Source: Oscillospiraceae bacterium
GTDB taxonomy: Bacteria > Bacillota > Clostridia > Oscillospirales > Ruminococcaceae
NCBI GenBank assembly: GCA_015067125.1
Contig: SVNB01000058.1
Location: 1-11,118 of the forward strand
Direction of reading: 5' to 3'
DNA length: 11,118 nucleotides
Part shown: in pieces, positions 1-6,176 of the stretch
Position numbering within the stretch: the stretch's first letter is position 1
Layout: every line of letters starts with the position of its first letter
Notes under the pieces: model-generated
What the model was told of the DNA's origin: nothing
Database searches by the model: none
Seen by the model: only the letters and a program-made list of their open reading frames with translations
Translations under genes and position numbers: made by a program

Positions 1-786
1 ATGTTTTTCAAGCGGTTTTCTGCCGGAATTCTTTTTCGGTGTCTGCTCGCCGGAAATGCCTTTTCTGGAAAGGTTGTGAAGGCCCGTAAGCTCGTCTTTG
101 GTAAGTTCACGCCATTTTCCCTGCTGGAGCATTCCAAGCCTTACAACGCCGATAGAGGTTCTTTTAAGGCGGATAACGGTAAGGTCCACCGCTTCGCACA
201 TTTTTCTTATTTCGCGGTTTTTGCCTTCGGCAATGGTAAACTGCAAAACGGTGCGTTCTTCGTTTTCTTCAAGAACGGTTACTGCCACCGGGCGTACAAA
301 ACCGGAATCTATTTTAACTCCTTCGGAAAGTTTGATAAGTTTTTCCTCTATGCCGGTTTCGCGCACGGTTACGCGGTAAGTTTTCTGAATATTGCCGCTT
401 GGGTGCATAATCATATTGGCAAAAGCACCGTCGTTGGTAAGAAAAATAAGTCCTTCGCTGTTGCGGTCAAGGCGGCCTATGGGATAAATTCTTGCGGGAA
501 TGTCTTCCACAAGATCCATAACGGTTTTTCTTCCCATTTCGTCAGAAGTGGTGGTAACAAAACCGCGGGGTTTGTTAAGGGCAACGTACCAGAGTTTTTC
601 TCCGGCGGCGGTTCTGATTTCCTCTCCGTTTATGGTAATGATATCTTTTTTTACGTCAACCTTCATTCCGATTTCCGCAAGGTGACCGTTTACTTTAACC
701 TTTCCGGCAGCGATAAGTTCTTCCGCTTTTCTTCTGGAAGTATATCCCGCATCGGAAATCGCTTTCTGAATTCTTGTATCCTTCAT
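1..786 (-). CDS. rluB: 23S rRNA pseudouridine synthase, RsuA/RluB family (3' end beyond window)
   Basis: The frame is open from an ATG at 786 to the left edge, giving 262 codons with no stop, so the C-terminus is missing. Residues 1-60 form an S4 RNA-binding domain (RIQKAISDAGYTSRRKAEEL). The catalytic core carries the hallmark GRLDRNSEGL, with Asp107 as the expected nucleophile, followed by the conserved LTNDG, KTYRV and EGKNREIRKM blocks. The family converts a uridine in helix 89 of 23S rRNA to pseudouridine in the cytoplasm; RluB is favoured over RsuA/RluE/RluF by the gene neighbourhood (scpA-scpB-ytfJ-dacF-rluB) and the S4 domain. The visible end is basic and Lys/Arg-rich, like the C-terminal tails of RluB proteins. 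GAGGAG lies a few bases before the ATG. The start is 15 bases after the dacF stop, so it is the last visible gene of the long minus-strand operon. The family is certain; the exact target base is inferred. Confidence 0.93.
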   Translation of the reverse strand, partial: MKDTRIQKAISDAGYTSRRKAEELIAAGKVKVNGHLAEIGMKVDVKKDIITINGEEIRTAAGEKLWYVALNKPRGFVTTTSDEMGRKTVMDLVEDIPARIYPIGRLDRNSEGLIFLTNDGAFANMIMHPSGNIQKTYRVTVRETGIEEKLIKLSEGVKIDSGFVRPVAVTVLEENEERTVLQFTIAEGKNREIRKMCEAVDLTVIRLKRTSIGVVRLGMLQQGKWRELTKDELTGLHNLSRKGISGEQTPKKNSGRKPLEKH

Positions 787-801
787 TTAAATCTCCTCAA
801 A

Positions 802-1890
802 TCAAAAAATCTTTTTAATTCTATTCCAAAAATCGTCTTTTTCCAAAGAAGAAACAGAATCCTCCGCAATTATGGGAACTTCCCCTATTATTTCTCCTTC
901 AAGACGAAAAATCGCTTTTGCTATTATATCTCCTTTTTCCACCGGAGCGAAAACAAAAGGCGGCCTGCTTATGATCACCTCTGTTTTTTCTGCTTCGCCT
1001 TCCATAAACGCCGCAGAAAAATGCACCGCCTTTGCTTCGGCATATTCCTCTGTTCCGCCGCAGACCGGAATTTTTATTTCATCCGGATATTCTATCTCTT
1101 CCGCTTTTAATTTACCAAAGTATTCCTCGTAAAGTCTGCTGTGATAATTCCAGTCATCATAGCAGTTAAGGGTAACGCAGATAAGAGAAACGCCTTCTCT
1201 TTCTGCCGAGGAAACAAGGCACCTGCCGGATTTTTTGGTAAAGCCGGTTTTAACGCCGGTTGCGCCTTCCAAAGAAAAAAGCAGTTTGTTATGGTTTGTT
1301 ATTTTTCTTTTATACGGCGGATTTCCGTATTCCGCAGTATATGTTTTTGCGCCGCATAAATCCGCAAAATCCGGATTTGAAAGGGCGTTTTTTGCCAGAA
1401 GAGCCATATCATAAGCGGTGGAAAAATGGTTTTCTCCGTCAAGGCCGGAAGGGGTTTGAAAAGAAGTGTTTTCAAGGCCCATTTCTTTCGCTCTTTGGTT
1501 CATCAGCTTTACAAAAGCTTCGATTGAACCGCAGATTTTTACCGCCGCGGCGTTTGCCGCATCGTTTCCCGAAGCAAGCAGCATTCCTGCTGCAAGGGCA
1601 CGCAAAGTGACCTTATCCCCTTTTTTAAGACCCATGGAAGAGCCTTCCGTCATTATTGCTTTGGCATCAACGGTAAAATATTCGTCCGGTTTTTCCTGTT
1701 CCAGCGCAATAAGCGCCGTTATGATTTTTGTGGTGCTTGCCATGGGAAGAGGTTCATCTTTGTTAACTTCAAAAAGCACCCTGCCGCTGTTTTTATCTAT
1801 GAGCACGGCGCTTTTCGGGTTTGCAAAGCACTCCGTGCTCAAAAAACACAGCGTGAGCACGGCAAACAAAATGGCAAAAAGTTTTTTCAA
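802..1890 (-). CDS. dacF: D-alanyl-D-alanine carboxypeptidase, DacF-like (S11 family penicillin-binding protein)
   Basis: This 362-residue protein trims the terminal D-Ala from peptidoglycan pentapeptides outside the membrane. Residues 1-23 are a signal peptide (KK, hydrophobic stretch, cleavage likely after CFA). All three penicillin-binding motifs are present: S52-T-T-K55, S107-G-N109 and K214-T-G216. A PBP5-type C-terminal beta domain follows from about residue 265. The last residues (FWNRIKKIF) look like an amphipathic membrane anchor. The start is TTG at 1890: an in-frame stop lies only 7-9 bases upstream, no ATG is available, and TTG places the signal peptide at the N-terminus. GGAG sits 9 bases before it, inside a perfect hairpin described separately. 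In Bacillus, DacF/DacB paralogues act on spore cortex; the ytfJ neighbour suggests a sporulation role here, but a vegetative housekeeping role (DacA-like) cannot be excluded. Confidence 0.92.
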   Translation of the reverse strand: MKKLFAILFAVLTLCFLSTECFANPKSAVLIDKNSGRVLFEVNKDEPLPMASTTKIITALIALEQEKPDEYFTVDAKAIMTEGSSMGLKKGDKVTLRALAAGMLLASGNDAANAAAVKICGSIEAFVKLMNQRAKEMGLENTSFQTPSGLDGENHFSTAYDMALLAKNALSNPDFADLCGAKTYTAEYGNPPYKRKITNHNKLLFSLEGATGVKTGFTKKSGRCLVSSAEREGVSLICVTLNCYDDWNYHSRLYEEYFGKLKAEEIEYPDEIKIPVCGGTEEYAEAKAVHFSAAFMEGEAEKTEVIISRPPFVFAPVEKGDIIAKAIFRLEGEIIGEVPIIAEDSVSSLEKDDFWNRIKKIF

Positions 1891-1895
1891 AAGGC

Positions 1896-1925
1896 ATCAC
1901 TCCGCAAAAATATATGCGGAGTGAT
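1896..1925 (-). promoter_or_regulatory. Perfect 11-bp hairpin covering the dacF ribosome binding site
   Basis: Bases 1896-1906 are an exact inverted repeat of 1915-1925, with an 8-base A/T loop. Read on the minus strand, the 3' arm contains the GGAG (1903-1900) that is the only Shine-Dalgarno candidate for the TTG start of dacF, so the folded mRNA would hide it. The ytfJ stop (1935-1933) lies just before the 5' arm, so ribosomes finishing ytfJ could open it. Read on the plus strand, the same hairpin is followed by TTTTCTTTTA and resembles an intrinsic terminator for antisense transcripts; on the minus strand no U-run follows. Confidence 0.6.
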
Positions 1926-1932
1926 TTTTCTT

Positions 1933-2388
1933 TTATTCCTGAACGGGCGCTTCTTCTGCGGAAACTTCCGGAACTTTTTCAATTATTGCAGGTTCGGCGT
2001 TTTCAACGGTTATATCGTCTGTTTTCTTTTTGCTGATAAATCCGGAAATGGTATCGATGGCATCCGGAACCATATTTGCAACACGTTCCGCAAGGCTGTT
2101 TTTATCCGCTATCTGAATCATGCGGACGCTTTCTCCTTTAAGAATAAGAAAAGCAACCGGCTGAATGGTAACGCCGCCGCCGGTGCCGCCGCCGAACATT
2201 TCTTTGGGGCTTGCGGAGGGAAAATCGCTTCCGCCGCAGCCAAAGCCAACGCTTACTTTGGAAACGGGGATAATGGTTGTGCCGTCCGGGGTATAAATCG
2301 GCGCACCGATAATGGAGTTGGAATCCACCATTCCCTTTACTTTTTCAAGGGAGATATTTATCATACCTTCAAGATTTTTTTCGCTCAT
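1933..2388 (-). CDS. ytfJ: Spore protein YtfJ / GerW family
   Basis: The protein has 151 residues. The family core is clear: an N-terminal helix with VDSNSIIGAP (22-30), a TTIIPVSKVSVGFGCGGS block (37-54), a glycine cluster GGGTGGGV (67-73) and the PVAFLIL strand (78-84). In Bacillus subtilis, YtfJ/GerW is a forespore-expressed protein needed for normal germination; the biochemical activity of the family is not settled. No signal peptide or membrane segment is seen. The tail after about residue 115 is rich in Glu, Val and Ala and looks disordered. GGAGAG precedes the ATG, and the start is only 4 bases from the stop of the upstream DUF2953 gene, the same partnership as ytfI-ytfJ in Bacillus. 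The family call is firm; the germination role is carried over from Bacillus. Confidence 0.9.
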   Translation of the reverse strand: MSEKNLEGMINISLEKVKGMVDSNSIIGAPIYTPDGTTIIPVSKVSVGFGCGGSDFPSASPKEMFGGGTGGGVTIQPVAFLILKGESVRMIQIADKNSLAERVANMVPDAIDTISGFISKKKTDDITVENAEPAIIEKVPEVSAEEAPVQE

Positions 2389-2392
2389 TTAA

Positions 2393-3052
2393 TCAAGCAC
2401 TCTCCTTTGCATTTATGTTCTTTTGCGGTTTTGCGGCATGGTTTTTTGTTTGCTTTTTTGTTTTTTCAAACATATCTTTAACAAAGACAAAACCTATTCT
2501 TAATGCGCCGATAAGCACCACAAGCGGATTGAATTCTATATCCGCGCCGCCGTAAGCTTCGTCTTTTTCGCAGATAAAATCCGGAAAAACCCTTATTCTG
2601 GCTTTTTCTATTTTTGTAAAATTGCGAAAAAACCCCAAAACGCCCGAAAGCCACGCGCAGGCTCTGCCATATTTTATTCCGCAGGCCGCGGCATCTTCCG
2701 CGCCTATCTTCCAATAAAGTTCCAGACGGTGGAATCTTATATTGCGAAGAATCATTTTTGCGCCCGGGCCGTATTTATTTACTGCGTCGATAATCATATC
2801 TATGATTTCTTCCGGGGTCATTTTTTGCTTTTGCTTCTGCGGTTTTTCCGTTTCTTCTTTTGGCTTTTGCTGTTTTGGTTTTTCTTCTTTTTTCTTTTTT
2901 TCTTTTTCCGGAATTATCTGCATTTTAAAGAAAAAAAGAAATTTTATTTTTAAAGAAAAGCTTTTTTTATATTCCGCCGCGGCATGAACCGGCACCATAA
3001 GAATTCCAAGGATAAACAGAATTATCCCAAAAAATATAAGCCAACCGGTCAT
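2393..3052 (-). CDS. ytfI: DUF2953 domain protein, YtfI-like, membrane-anchored
   Basis: This is a 219-residue protein of unknown activity. Residues 3-25 form a transmembrane helix (GWLIFFGIILFILGILMVPV). A low-complexity stretch of Lys, Glu, Gln and Pro spans about residues 49-78 and is probably a flexible linker. The DUF2953 domain follows, with the RNIRFHRLELYWKIGAEDAA and AYGGADIEFNP blocks typical of the family; the last block precedes a second weak hydrophobic segment. In Bacillus the same gene sits directly before ytfJ, and the pair keeps together here with a 4-base gap, suggesting linked functions in the spore or envelope. The start is ATG at 3052, with AGGTG just ahead; it lies 31 bases after the scpB stop. 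The gene symbol rests on domain and position, not on full-length similarity. Confidence 0.82.
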   Translation of the reverse strand: MTGWLIFFGIILFILGILMVPVHAAAEYKKSFSLKIKFLFFFKMQIIPEKEKKKKEEKPKQQKPKEETEKPQKQKQKMTPEEIIDMIIDAVNKYGPGAKMILRNIRFHRLELYWKIGAEDAAACGIKYGRACAWLSGVLGFFRNFTKIEKARIRVFPDFICEKDEAYGGADIEFNPLVVLIGALRIGFVFVKDMFEKTKKQTKNHAAKPQKNINAKESA

Positions 3053-3083
3053 ACCGTCACCTGCCTTTCTTCTGTTTTAAAAA

Positions 3084-3665
3084 TCAGTTTTCTTCATCAA
3101 AAAGGGACTGCTGATCCGCAAGTTCGCTTTCCGGAAGTTTTTCTTCCGTTTCTGCCTCGTCCGCTATGGGCGGCATATCTTCCAAAGATTCCAGCCCGAA
3201 GGAACGCAGGAAAAGCGGTGTTGTTCTATAGGCAATGGGTTTGCCCGGAAGATCAAGTCTTCCGGCTTCTTCGATAAGGCCTTTTTCCGCAAGGGTGGAA
3301 ATTACGCCGGAAGAATCCACTCCTCTTACCTGTTCCGCAAAGGCACGGGTGACCGGCTGGTTATATGCAATTATCGCAAGCACTTCCAATGCCGCCTGGG
3401 AAAGCGGCGCGTTGCGTTTTATTTCAAAAGCCCCGCGGATATAGGGTTCGTATTCCGCTTTTGTGCAAAGCTGCCACTGGTTTTCAAGGCGGCGCACTTC
3501 TATGGAACTTTCCATTTTTTCGTATTTTGTTTTTAAACTTTCAAGAACCGCCGCCGCGGCATCCTCATCAAGTTCCATTGCTTCTGCCACAATTTTCTGA
3601 TCAACAGGTTCCCCGCCGGCAAAAAGAATGGATTCGGCAATTTTTTCATACTGTTCCAGTTGCAG
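3084..3665 (-). CDS. scpB: Segregation and condensation protein B; apparent CTG start
   Basis: ScpB dimerises and binds ScpA, forming the kleisin complex with SMC that compacts and separates chromosomes. The tandem winged-helix fold is recognisable: LSQAALEVLAIIAYNQPVTR and the VRGVDSSGVISTLAEKGLI block are classic, followed by LPGKPIAYRTT and an acidic tail. The first GTG in this frame (3590) would remove the conserved first helix, which reads EKIAESILFAGGEPVDQK between 3653 and 3600. No ATG, GTG or TTG exists upstream before a stop. CTG at 3665 fits best: AAAGAGGG (3681-3674) lies 8 bases ahead, the resulting 193 residues match the usual length of about 190-200, and the N-terminus (QLEQYEKIAES) resembles family starts. 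The gene then overlaps scpA by 20 bases. A one-base deletion in the A6 run at 3641-3646 is the main alternative. Identity is certain; the start is not. Confidence 0.88.
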   Translation of the reverse strand: MQLEQYEKIAESILFAGGEPVDQKIVAEAMELDEDAAAAVLESLKTKYEKMESSIEVRRLENQWQLCTKAEYEPYIRGAFEIKRNAPLSQAALEVLAIIAYNQPVTRAFAEQVRGVDSSGVISTLAEKGLIEEAGRLDLPGKPIAYRTTPLFLRSFGLESLEDMPPIADEAETEEKLPESELADQQSLFDEEN

Positions 3666-4401
3666 ATTCGTTACCCTCTTTCTGTTGTTTTCTTCTTGGA
3701 TTATCGCTTAACGCGACGGTTTTGTTATCATCGCTTACGTTTATTCTTCCATTCTTAACAAGTTCCAGAACAGCCAGAAACATGGCTACGCTTTCGCTTC
3801 TGTCGGAACCTGCGAAAAGTTCGTTCCATTTAAGCCTGGTGCGGCGATAAAGGCGCTTTAAAAGGATTATCGCTCTGGACGGAACAGATATCAGCCTTTT
3901 GTGAACAACGCCGCTGAAGGCCTCTACCGGCGGCGGAAGCTTGCGCTGTTTTCTGCCCAGGGCGGAAAGGTACGCTTTAAGAATATCTTCCGAAGGGTGA
4001 ACGCGCGCATAGGTGTTGTCCGCTTCTATCGGCATGGGATTTCTGGAAAAAATACTGTTTCCGCAAAATCTGCCTTTTAAATATTCCGCAACGTTTTTGC
4101 AGGTCTGGTATTCAATAAGTTCTCCCTGCAATTCCTGACGAAGCTTTTCGCCTTCGTCATCATAACGCGGAAGAAGCATGGCGGTTTTTATATAAACCAG
4201 CCTTGCGGCCATTTCCAAAAATTCCGCGGCACCGTCCATATCCTCTATATTTTCGATATCCTTTATGGTTTCTGTATATTGATCCAGAAGTTCCGAAATA
4301 TTGATATCGCATATATTCAGCTTGTGTTTCTGAATAAGATAAAGCAATAAATCCAAAGGCCCTTCAAAAGCCTCCAGTTTATACTGAATTTTCTCGCTCA
4401 A
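3646..4401 (-). CDS. scpA: Segregation and condensation protein A (kleisin)
   Basis: The 251-residue ScpA bridges the heads of SMC and binds ScpB. The N-terminal signature is unmistakable: YKLEAFEGPLDLLLYLIQKH (7-26), then NICDINISELLDQY. The middle MAARLVYIKTAMLLP segment is the conserved SMC-neck-binding region. The C-terminal winged helix ends with FLAVLELVKNGRI, followed by a polar tail. The start is TTG at 4401: GGGGA lies 7 bases upstream, an in-frame TGA closes the region before it, and the N-terminus matches the family. It lies 32 bases after the site-2 protease stop, and scpB begins within its last codons, so the two subunits are probably made in a coupled way. Length and motif order are normal for Firmicutes. 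Confidence 0.96.
   Translation of the reverse strand: MSEKIQYKLEAFEGPLDLLLYLIQKHKLNICDINISELLDQYTETIKDIENIEDMDGAAEFLEMAARLVYIKTAMLLPRYDDEGEKLRQELQGELIEYQTCKNVAEYLKGRFCGNSIFSRNPMPIEADNTYARVHPSEDILKAYLSALGRKQRKLPPPVEAFSGVVHKRLISVPSRAIILLKRLYRRTRLKWNELFAGSDRSESVAMFLAVLELVKNGRINVSDDNKTVALSDNPRRKQQKEGNESATGTV
3674..3681 (-). promoter_or_regulatory. Shine-Dalgarno sequence deciding the scpB start
   Basis: AAAGAGGG on the minus strand lies inside the end of scpA. It is 8 bases from the in-frame CTG at 3665, an ideal spacing, 14 bases from a second CTG (3659), and 24 bases from the out-of-frame ATG at 3649. This supports initiation at 3665. Confidence 0.6.
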
Positions 4402-4433
4402 AATTCTATCCCCAAATACTCAAAATTTAAAAA

Positions 4434-5117
4434 TCACAAAATAAACGCGGTAAGCCAATCAATAGGCCTTGTAATAAAATCCAGAAGACCGGTTACTGCA
4501 CTGCTTACAAAGTTTATCGGACCATCAAGAACGCCGAACCAAAGGGCAATCATAAGGCCGATAAAGATGAAGTTTTCGTACTGCATAATTTTAAAATAAA
4601 TATGCTGCGGCAAAAAATAGGTCGCGATTCTGGAACCGTCAAGGGGCGGTATCGGAATAAGATTGAAAACGCCCAGTGTGATGTTTATGGTTATCATATA
4701 AAGCAAAAAGGTCTGCACGGTGGAAAGAAAAGCTCCCGTAAATCCCAGATAAAGCGGAATATACGAAAGTTTATAAAGCACCATGGAAAGAAACGCCAGA
4801 CCTATGTTGGACATCGGTCCCGCAAGAGAAGAAAGCATCATTCCCTTTTTGGGGTTTTCAAAATTCAGCGGATTTATCGGCACGGGTTTTGCCCAGCCGA
4901 ATCCGAAAAGGATTATTGCAAGGGTGCCTATCGGGTCAAAATGCGCAAGCGGATTAAGGGTTAATCTTCCCTGTCTTTCTGCGGTATAATCGCCCATGCG
5001 GTATGCCACATAGCCGTGGGCACATTCGTGTATGGGAAGCGCGATAAGCGCAACAATAAGTCTTATTACCAAAAGATATATGGTGGATTGGATTCCGCCG
5101 GAAAAAATAGAAGGCAT
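4434..5117 (-). CDS. Site-2 protease family membrane metalloprotease (M50, YwhC/FtsH-linked type)
   Basis: This 227-residue multi-pass membrane protein carries the zinc-protease motif H30-E-C-A-H34 in its first helix and the second ligand motif in NLIPIPPLDGSR, with Asp160 as the third zinc ligand. At least four to five hydrophobic segments are visible. The conserved AERQGRLTLNPLAHFDPIGT and GWAKPVPINP blocks place it in the short M50B group that lacks PDZ domains and differs from RseP and SpoIVFB. The family cuts substrates within the membrane; the substrate of this subgroup is unknown. ATG at 5117 follows AAGGAG. It is the first gene of the long operon, 40 bases from a sigma-A promoter, and precedes scpA-scpB, an order often seen in Clostridia. 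The fold and activity class are sure; the physiological role is unknown. Confidence 0.92.
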   Translation of the reverse strand: MPSIFSGGIQSTIYLLVIRLIVALIALPIHECAHGYVAYRMGDYTAERQGRLTLNPLAHFDPIGTLAIILFGFGWAKPVPINPLNFENPKKGMMLSSLAGPMSNIGLAFLSMVLYKLSYIPLYLGFTGAFLSTVQTFLLYMITINITLGVFNLIPIPPLDGSRIATYFLPQHIYFKIMQYENFIFIGLMIALWFGVLDGPINFVSSAVTGLLDFITRPIDWLTAFIL

Positions 5118-5157
5118 TTGTTTTCTCCTTAAAAATACATATAAATACTTAATATAT

Positions 5158-5186
5158 ATTATATAGGAAATTTCTGATATTTACAA
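5158..5186 (-). promoter_or_regulatory. Sigma-A promoter of the site-2 protease-scpAB-ytfIJ-dacF-rluB operon
   Basis: On the minus strand a -35 box TTGTAA (5186-5181) and a perfect -10 box TATAAT (5163-5158) are separated by exactly 17 bases. Transcription should begin near 5151, leaving a leader of about 33 bases with the AAGGAG of the first gene. No other convincing promoter is seen further into the operon. Confidence 0.75.
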
Positions 5187-5232
5187 GGGCGAAAGCGGTC
5201 GGTTTTTATTAATACAAGGTAAATTTTTTATT

Positions 5233-5254
5233 AAACAGAGATAAATTTCTGTTT
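5233..5254. repeat. Short inverted repeat between divergent promoters
   Basis: AAACAGA (5233-5239) is repeated in inverted form at 5248-5254, with an 8-base A/T spacer, in the very AT-rich region between the two divergent promoters. It could be an operator or merely chance in AT-rich DNA. The rest of 5187-5300 shows only A/T-rich sequence, apart from a short GC-rich patch at 5187-5202. Confidence 0.25.
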
Positions 5255-5300
5255 ATATATAAAAAATATTAAATAATTTGGAAAAATTGCTTATAAATAC

Positions 5301-5329
5301 TTGCTTTTTTCGTTAATGTTTGATATAAT
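5301..5329 (+). promoter_or_regulatory. Strong extended -10 sigma-A promoter of rpmB
   Basis: The -35 box TTGCTT (5301-5306) and the perfect -10 box TATAAT (5324-5329) are spaced 17 bases apart, with a TGA extension immediately before the -10 box. The predicted start near 5336 gives a leader of about 34 bases. A strong promoter fits a ribosomal protein gene standing alone. Confidence 0.85.
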
Positions 5330-5369
5330 ACGAACGTTGACTTTCTGAAAGAACAAAGGAGGTGCCACT

Positions 5370-5558
5370 ATGGCCAAATGTGATTTCTGCGGAAAAGGTG
5401 TTAGCTTTGGTATCAAAGTATCCCACTCCCACAGACGTTCCAACAGAACCTGGAAAGCTAACGTTCGTCGCGTAAAAGCTCTTGTTGATGGCAAACCTTG
5501 CCACGTATATGCATGCACTCGCTGCCTGCGTTCCGGTAAAGTTACCCGCGCTATCTGA
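5370..5558 (+). CDS. rpmB: 50S ribosomal protein L28, zinc-ribbon form
   Basis: L28 is a small protein of the large ribosomal subunit. The 62 residues match the family across their whole length: MAKCDFCGKGVSFG, the SHSHRRSNRTWKANVRRV core and the VYACTRCLRSGKVTRA end. Four cysteines in two CxxC pairs (C4/C7 and C49/C52) mark the zinc-binding (C+) version, not the cysteine-free form used by some bacteria under zinc shortage. A near-perfect AAAGGAGGTG lies 7 bases before ATG. It is the only plus-strand gene in the window, with its own strong promoter and terminators, and it diverges from the scpAB operon. Confidence 0.98.
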   Translation: MAKCDFCGKGVSFGIKVSHSHRRSNRTWKANVRRVKALVDGKPCHVYACTRCLRSGKVTRAI

Positions 5559-5583
5559 TTTTCGGGATTAAGTAGCTTATTTT

Positions 5584-5608
5584 CACCGAAAGAGCGCTTT
5601 TCGGTGAT
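5584..5608 (+). terminator. Hairpin after rpmB, weak terminator
   Basis: A 9-bp stem, TCACCGAAA (5584-5592) with TTTCGGTGA (5600-5608), has a 7-base loop and lies 26 bases after the rpmB stop. It is followed by TATTTTC, a poor U-run, so it may stop only part of the transcripts. Confidence 0.5.
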
Positions 5609-5646
5609 ATTTTCAGTGTTCGAGCACAAATATTTAACATGTTAAC

Positions 5647-5683
5647 AAAAAACAAGCGGTCGGAAACGACCGCTTGTTTTTTT
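5647..5683. terminator. Bidirectional intrinsic terminator with GAAA loop
   Basis: A perfect 16-bp inverted repeat (5647-5662 with 5667-5682) closes on a GAAA tetraloop. A-runs and T-runs on both flanks give a U-tract in either direction. It serves as the main terminator for rpmB and as a backup for the converging GNAT operon. Confidence 0.9.
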
Positions 5684-5697
5684 GCTTTTATAAAAAG

Positions 5698-5725
5698 AAA
5701 AACGGCGCTTTATGCGCCGTTTTTT
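5698..5725 (-). terminator. Intrinsic terminator of the DUF512-der-plsY-GNAT operon
   Basis: An 11-bp perfect stem, AAAAACGGCGC (5698-5708) with its complement at 5714-5724, has a 5-base loop and begins directly after the GNAT stop codon. On the minus strand it is followed by TTTTTCTTTTTA. A T-run on the other side makes it potentially bidirectional. Confidence 0.88.
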
Positions 5726-5726
5726 G

Positions 5727-6176
5727 TTATTTTTCTTTTTCCATGCAATAGGCGGAAACTTCAAATTTTTCGTTTCCCGGCATTTTTCCCGTTGCTGTCT
5801 TTTTCACCTTAAAACCGAATTTCTCATAAAGGCATTTTGCGGGTTCGTTTCCGCAAAGGACCTCTATATAATAAATCTCCGGTTTCTGTTCCAAAGCAGT
5901 TTTTACAAGTTCGGTGCCAACGCCTTTTCCCGATTTATCCGGATCAACATAAAGCCAGGCAAGTTCCTCATCGTTAAAAGCACAAAAACCGAAGACTTTT
6001 TCTTCGTTTTCCGCAACGATAACTGAATATTCAAAAAGGCCTTCCTTTTCGGCCGCAACTTCAAGAGGGATAAAAGCTTCTTCAAGCCCGGCCAGAAAAA
6101 GTTCGTTCTTTCTTGCCCGGTCATGAATATCACAAATATATTCCCAATCCGAATCACGGTACTGCCTTACGTTCAT
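5727..6176 (-). CDS. GNAT family N-acetyltransferase
   Basis: The 149-residue protein has the GNAT fold, which transfers an acetyl group from acetyl-CoA to an amine. The start MNVRQYRDSDWEYICDIH is the usual first strand and helix. Motif A, for CoA binding, is LYVDPDKSGKGVGTELV, with the Q/RxxGxG/A-like loop at about 81-88 (KSGKGVGT). It is followed by the YYIEVLCGNEPAKCLYEKFGF block (motif B) that is typical of small-molecule or peptide acetyltransferases. The substrate cannot be read from the sequence. It is the last gene of the operon; its ATG overlaps the preceding stop by 4 bases (ATGA), so its translation is probably coupled to the small membrane protein. Its position beside plsY and der does not reveal a target. 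Confidence 0.87.
   Translation of the reverse strand: MNVRQYRDSDWEYICDIHDRARKNELFLAGLEEAFIPLEVAAEKEGLFEYSVIVAENEEKVFGFCAFNDEELAWLYVDPDKSGKGVGTELVKTALEQKPEIYYIEVLCGNEPAKCLYEKFGFKVKKTATGKMPGNEKFEVSAYCMEKEK

Noticed and set aside
1..1110. Long plus-strand open frame of 369 codons
   Set aside because: It is the antisense shadow of rluB and dacF, whose minus-strand frames carry full catalytic motifs. The plus-strand protein is low-complexity (Phe, Asn, Lys) and has no ribosome binding site.
2830..2960. Pyrimidine-rich plus-strand tract considered as a simple repeat or regulatory tract
   Set aside because: It is the complement of the Lys/Glu/Gln-rich linker and N-terminal region codons of the DUF2953 gene.
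5192..5203. AAGCGGTCGG shared with the terminator at 5647-5683
   Set aside because: A 10-base match without the complementary arm does not form a hairpin here; it is probably chance.
5291..5629. Minus-strand open frame of 112 codons overlapping rpmB and its promoter
   Set aside because: rpmB is certain on the plus strand with its own promoter and ribosome binding site; the antisense frame has no family features.
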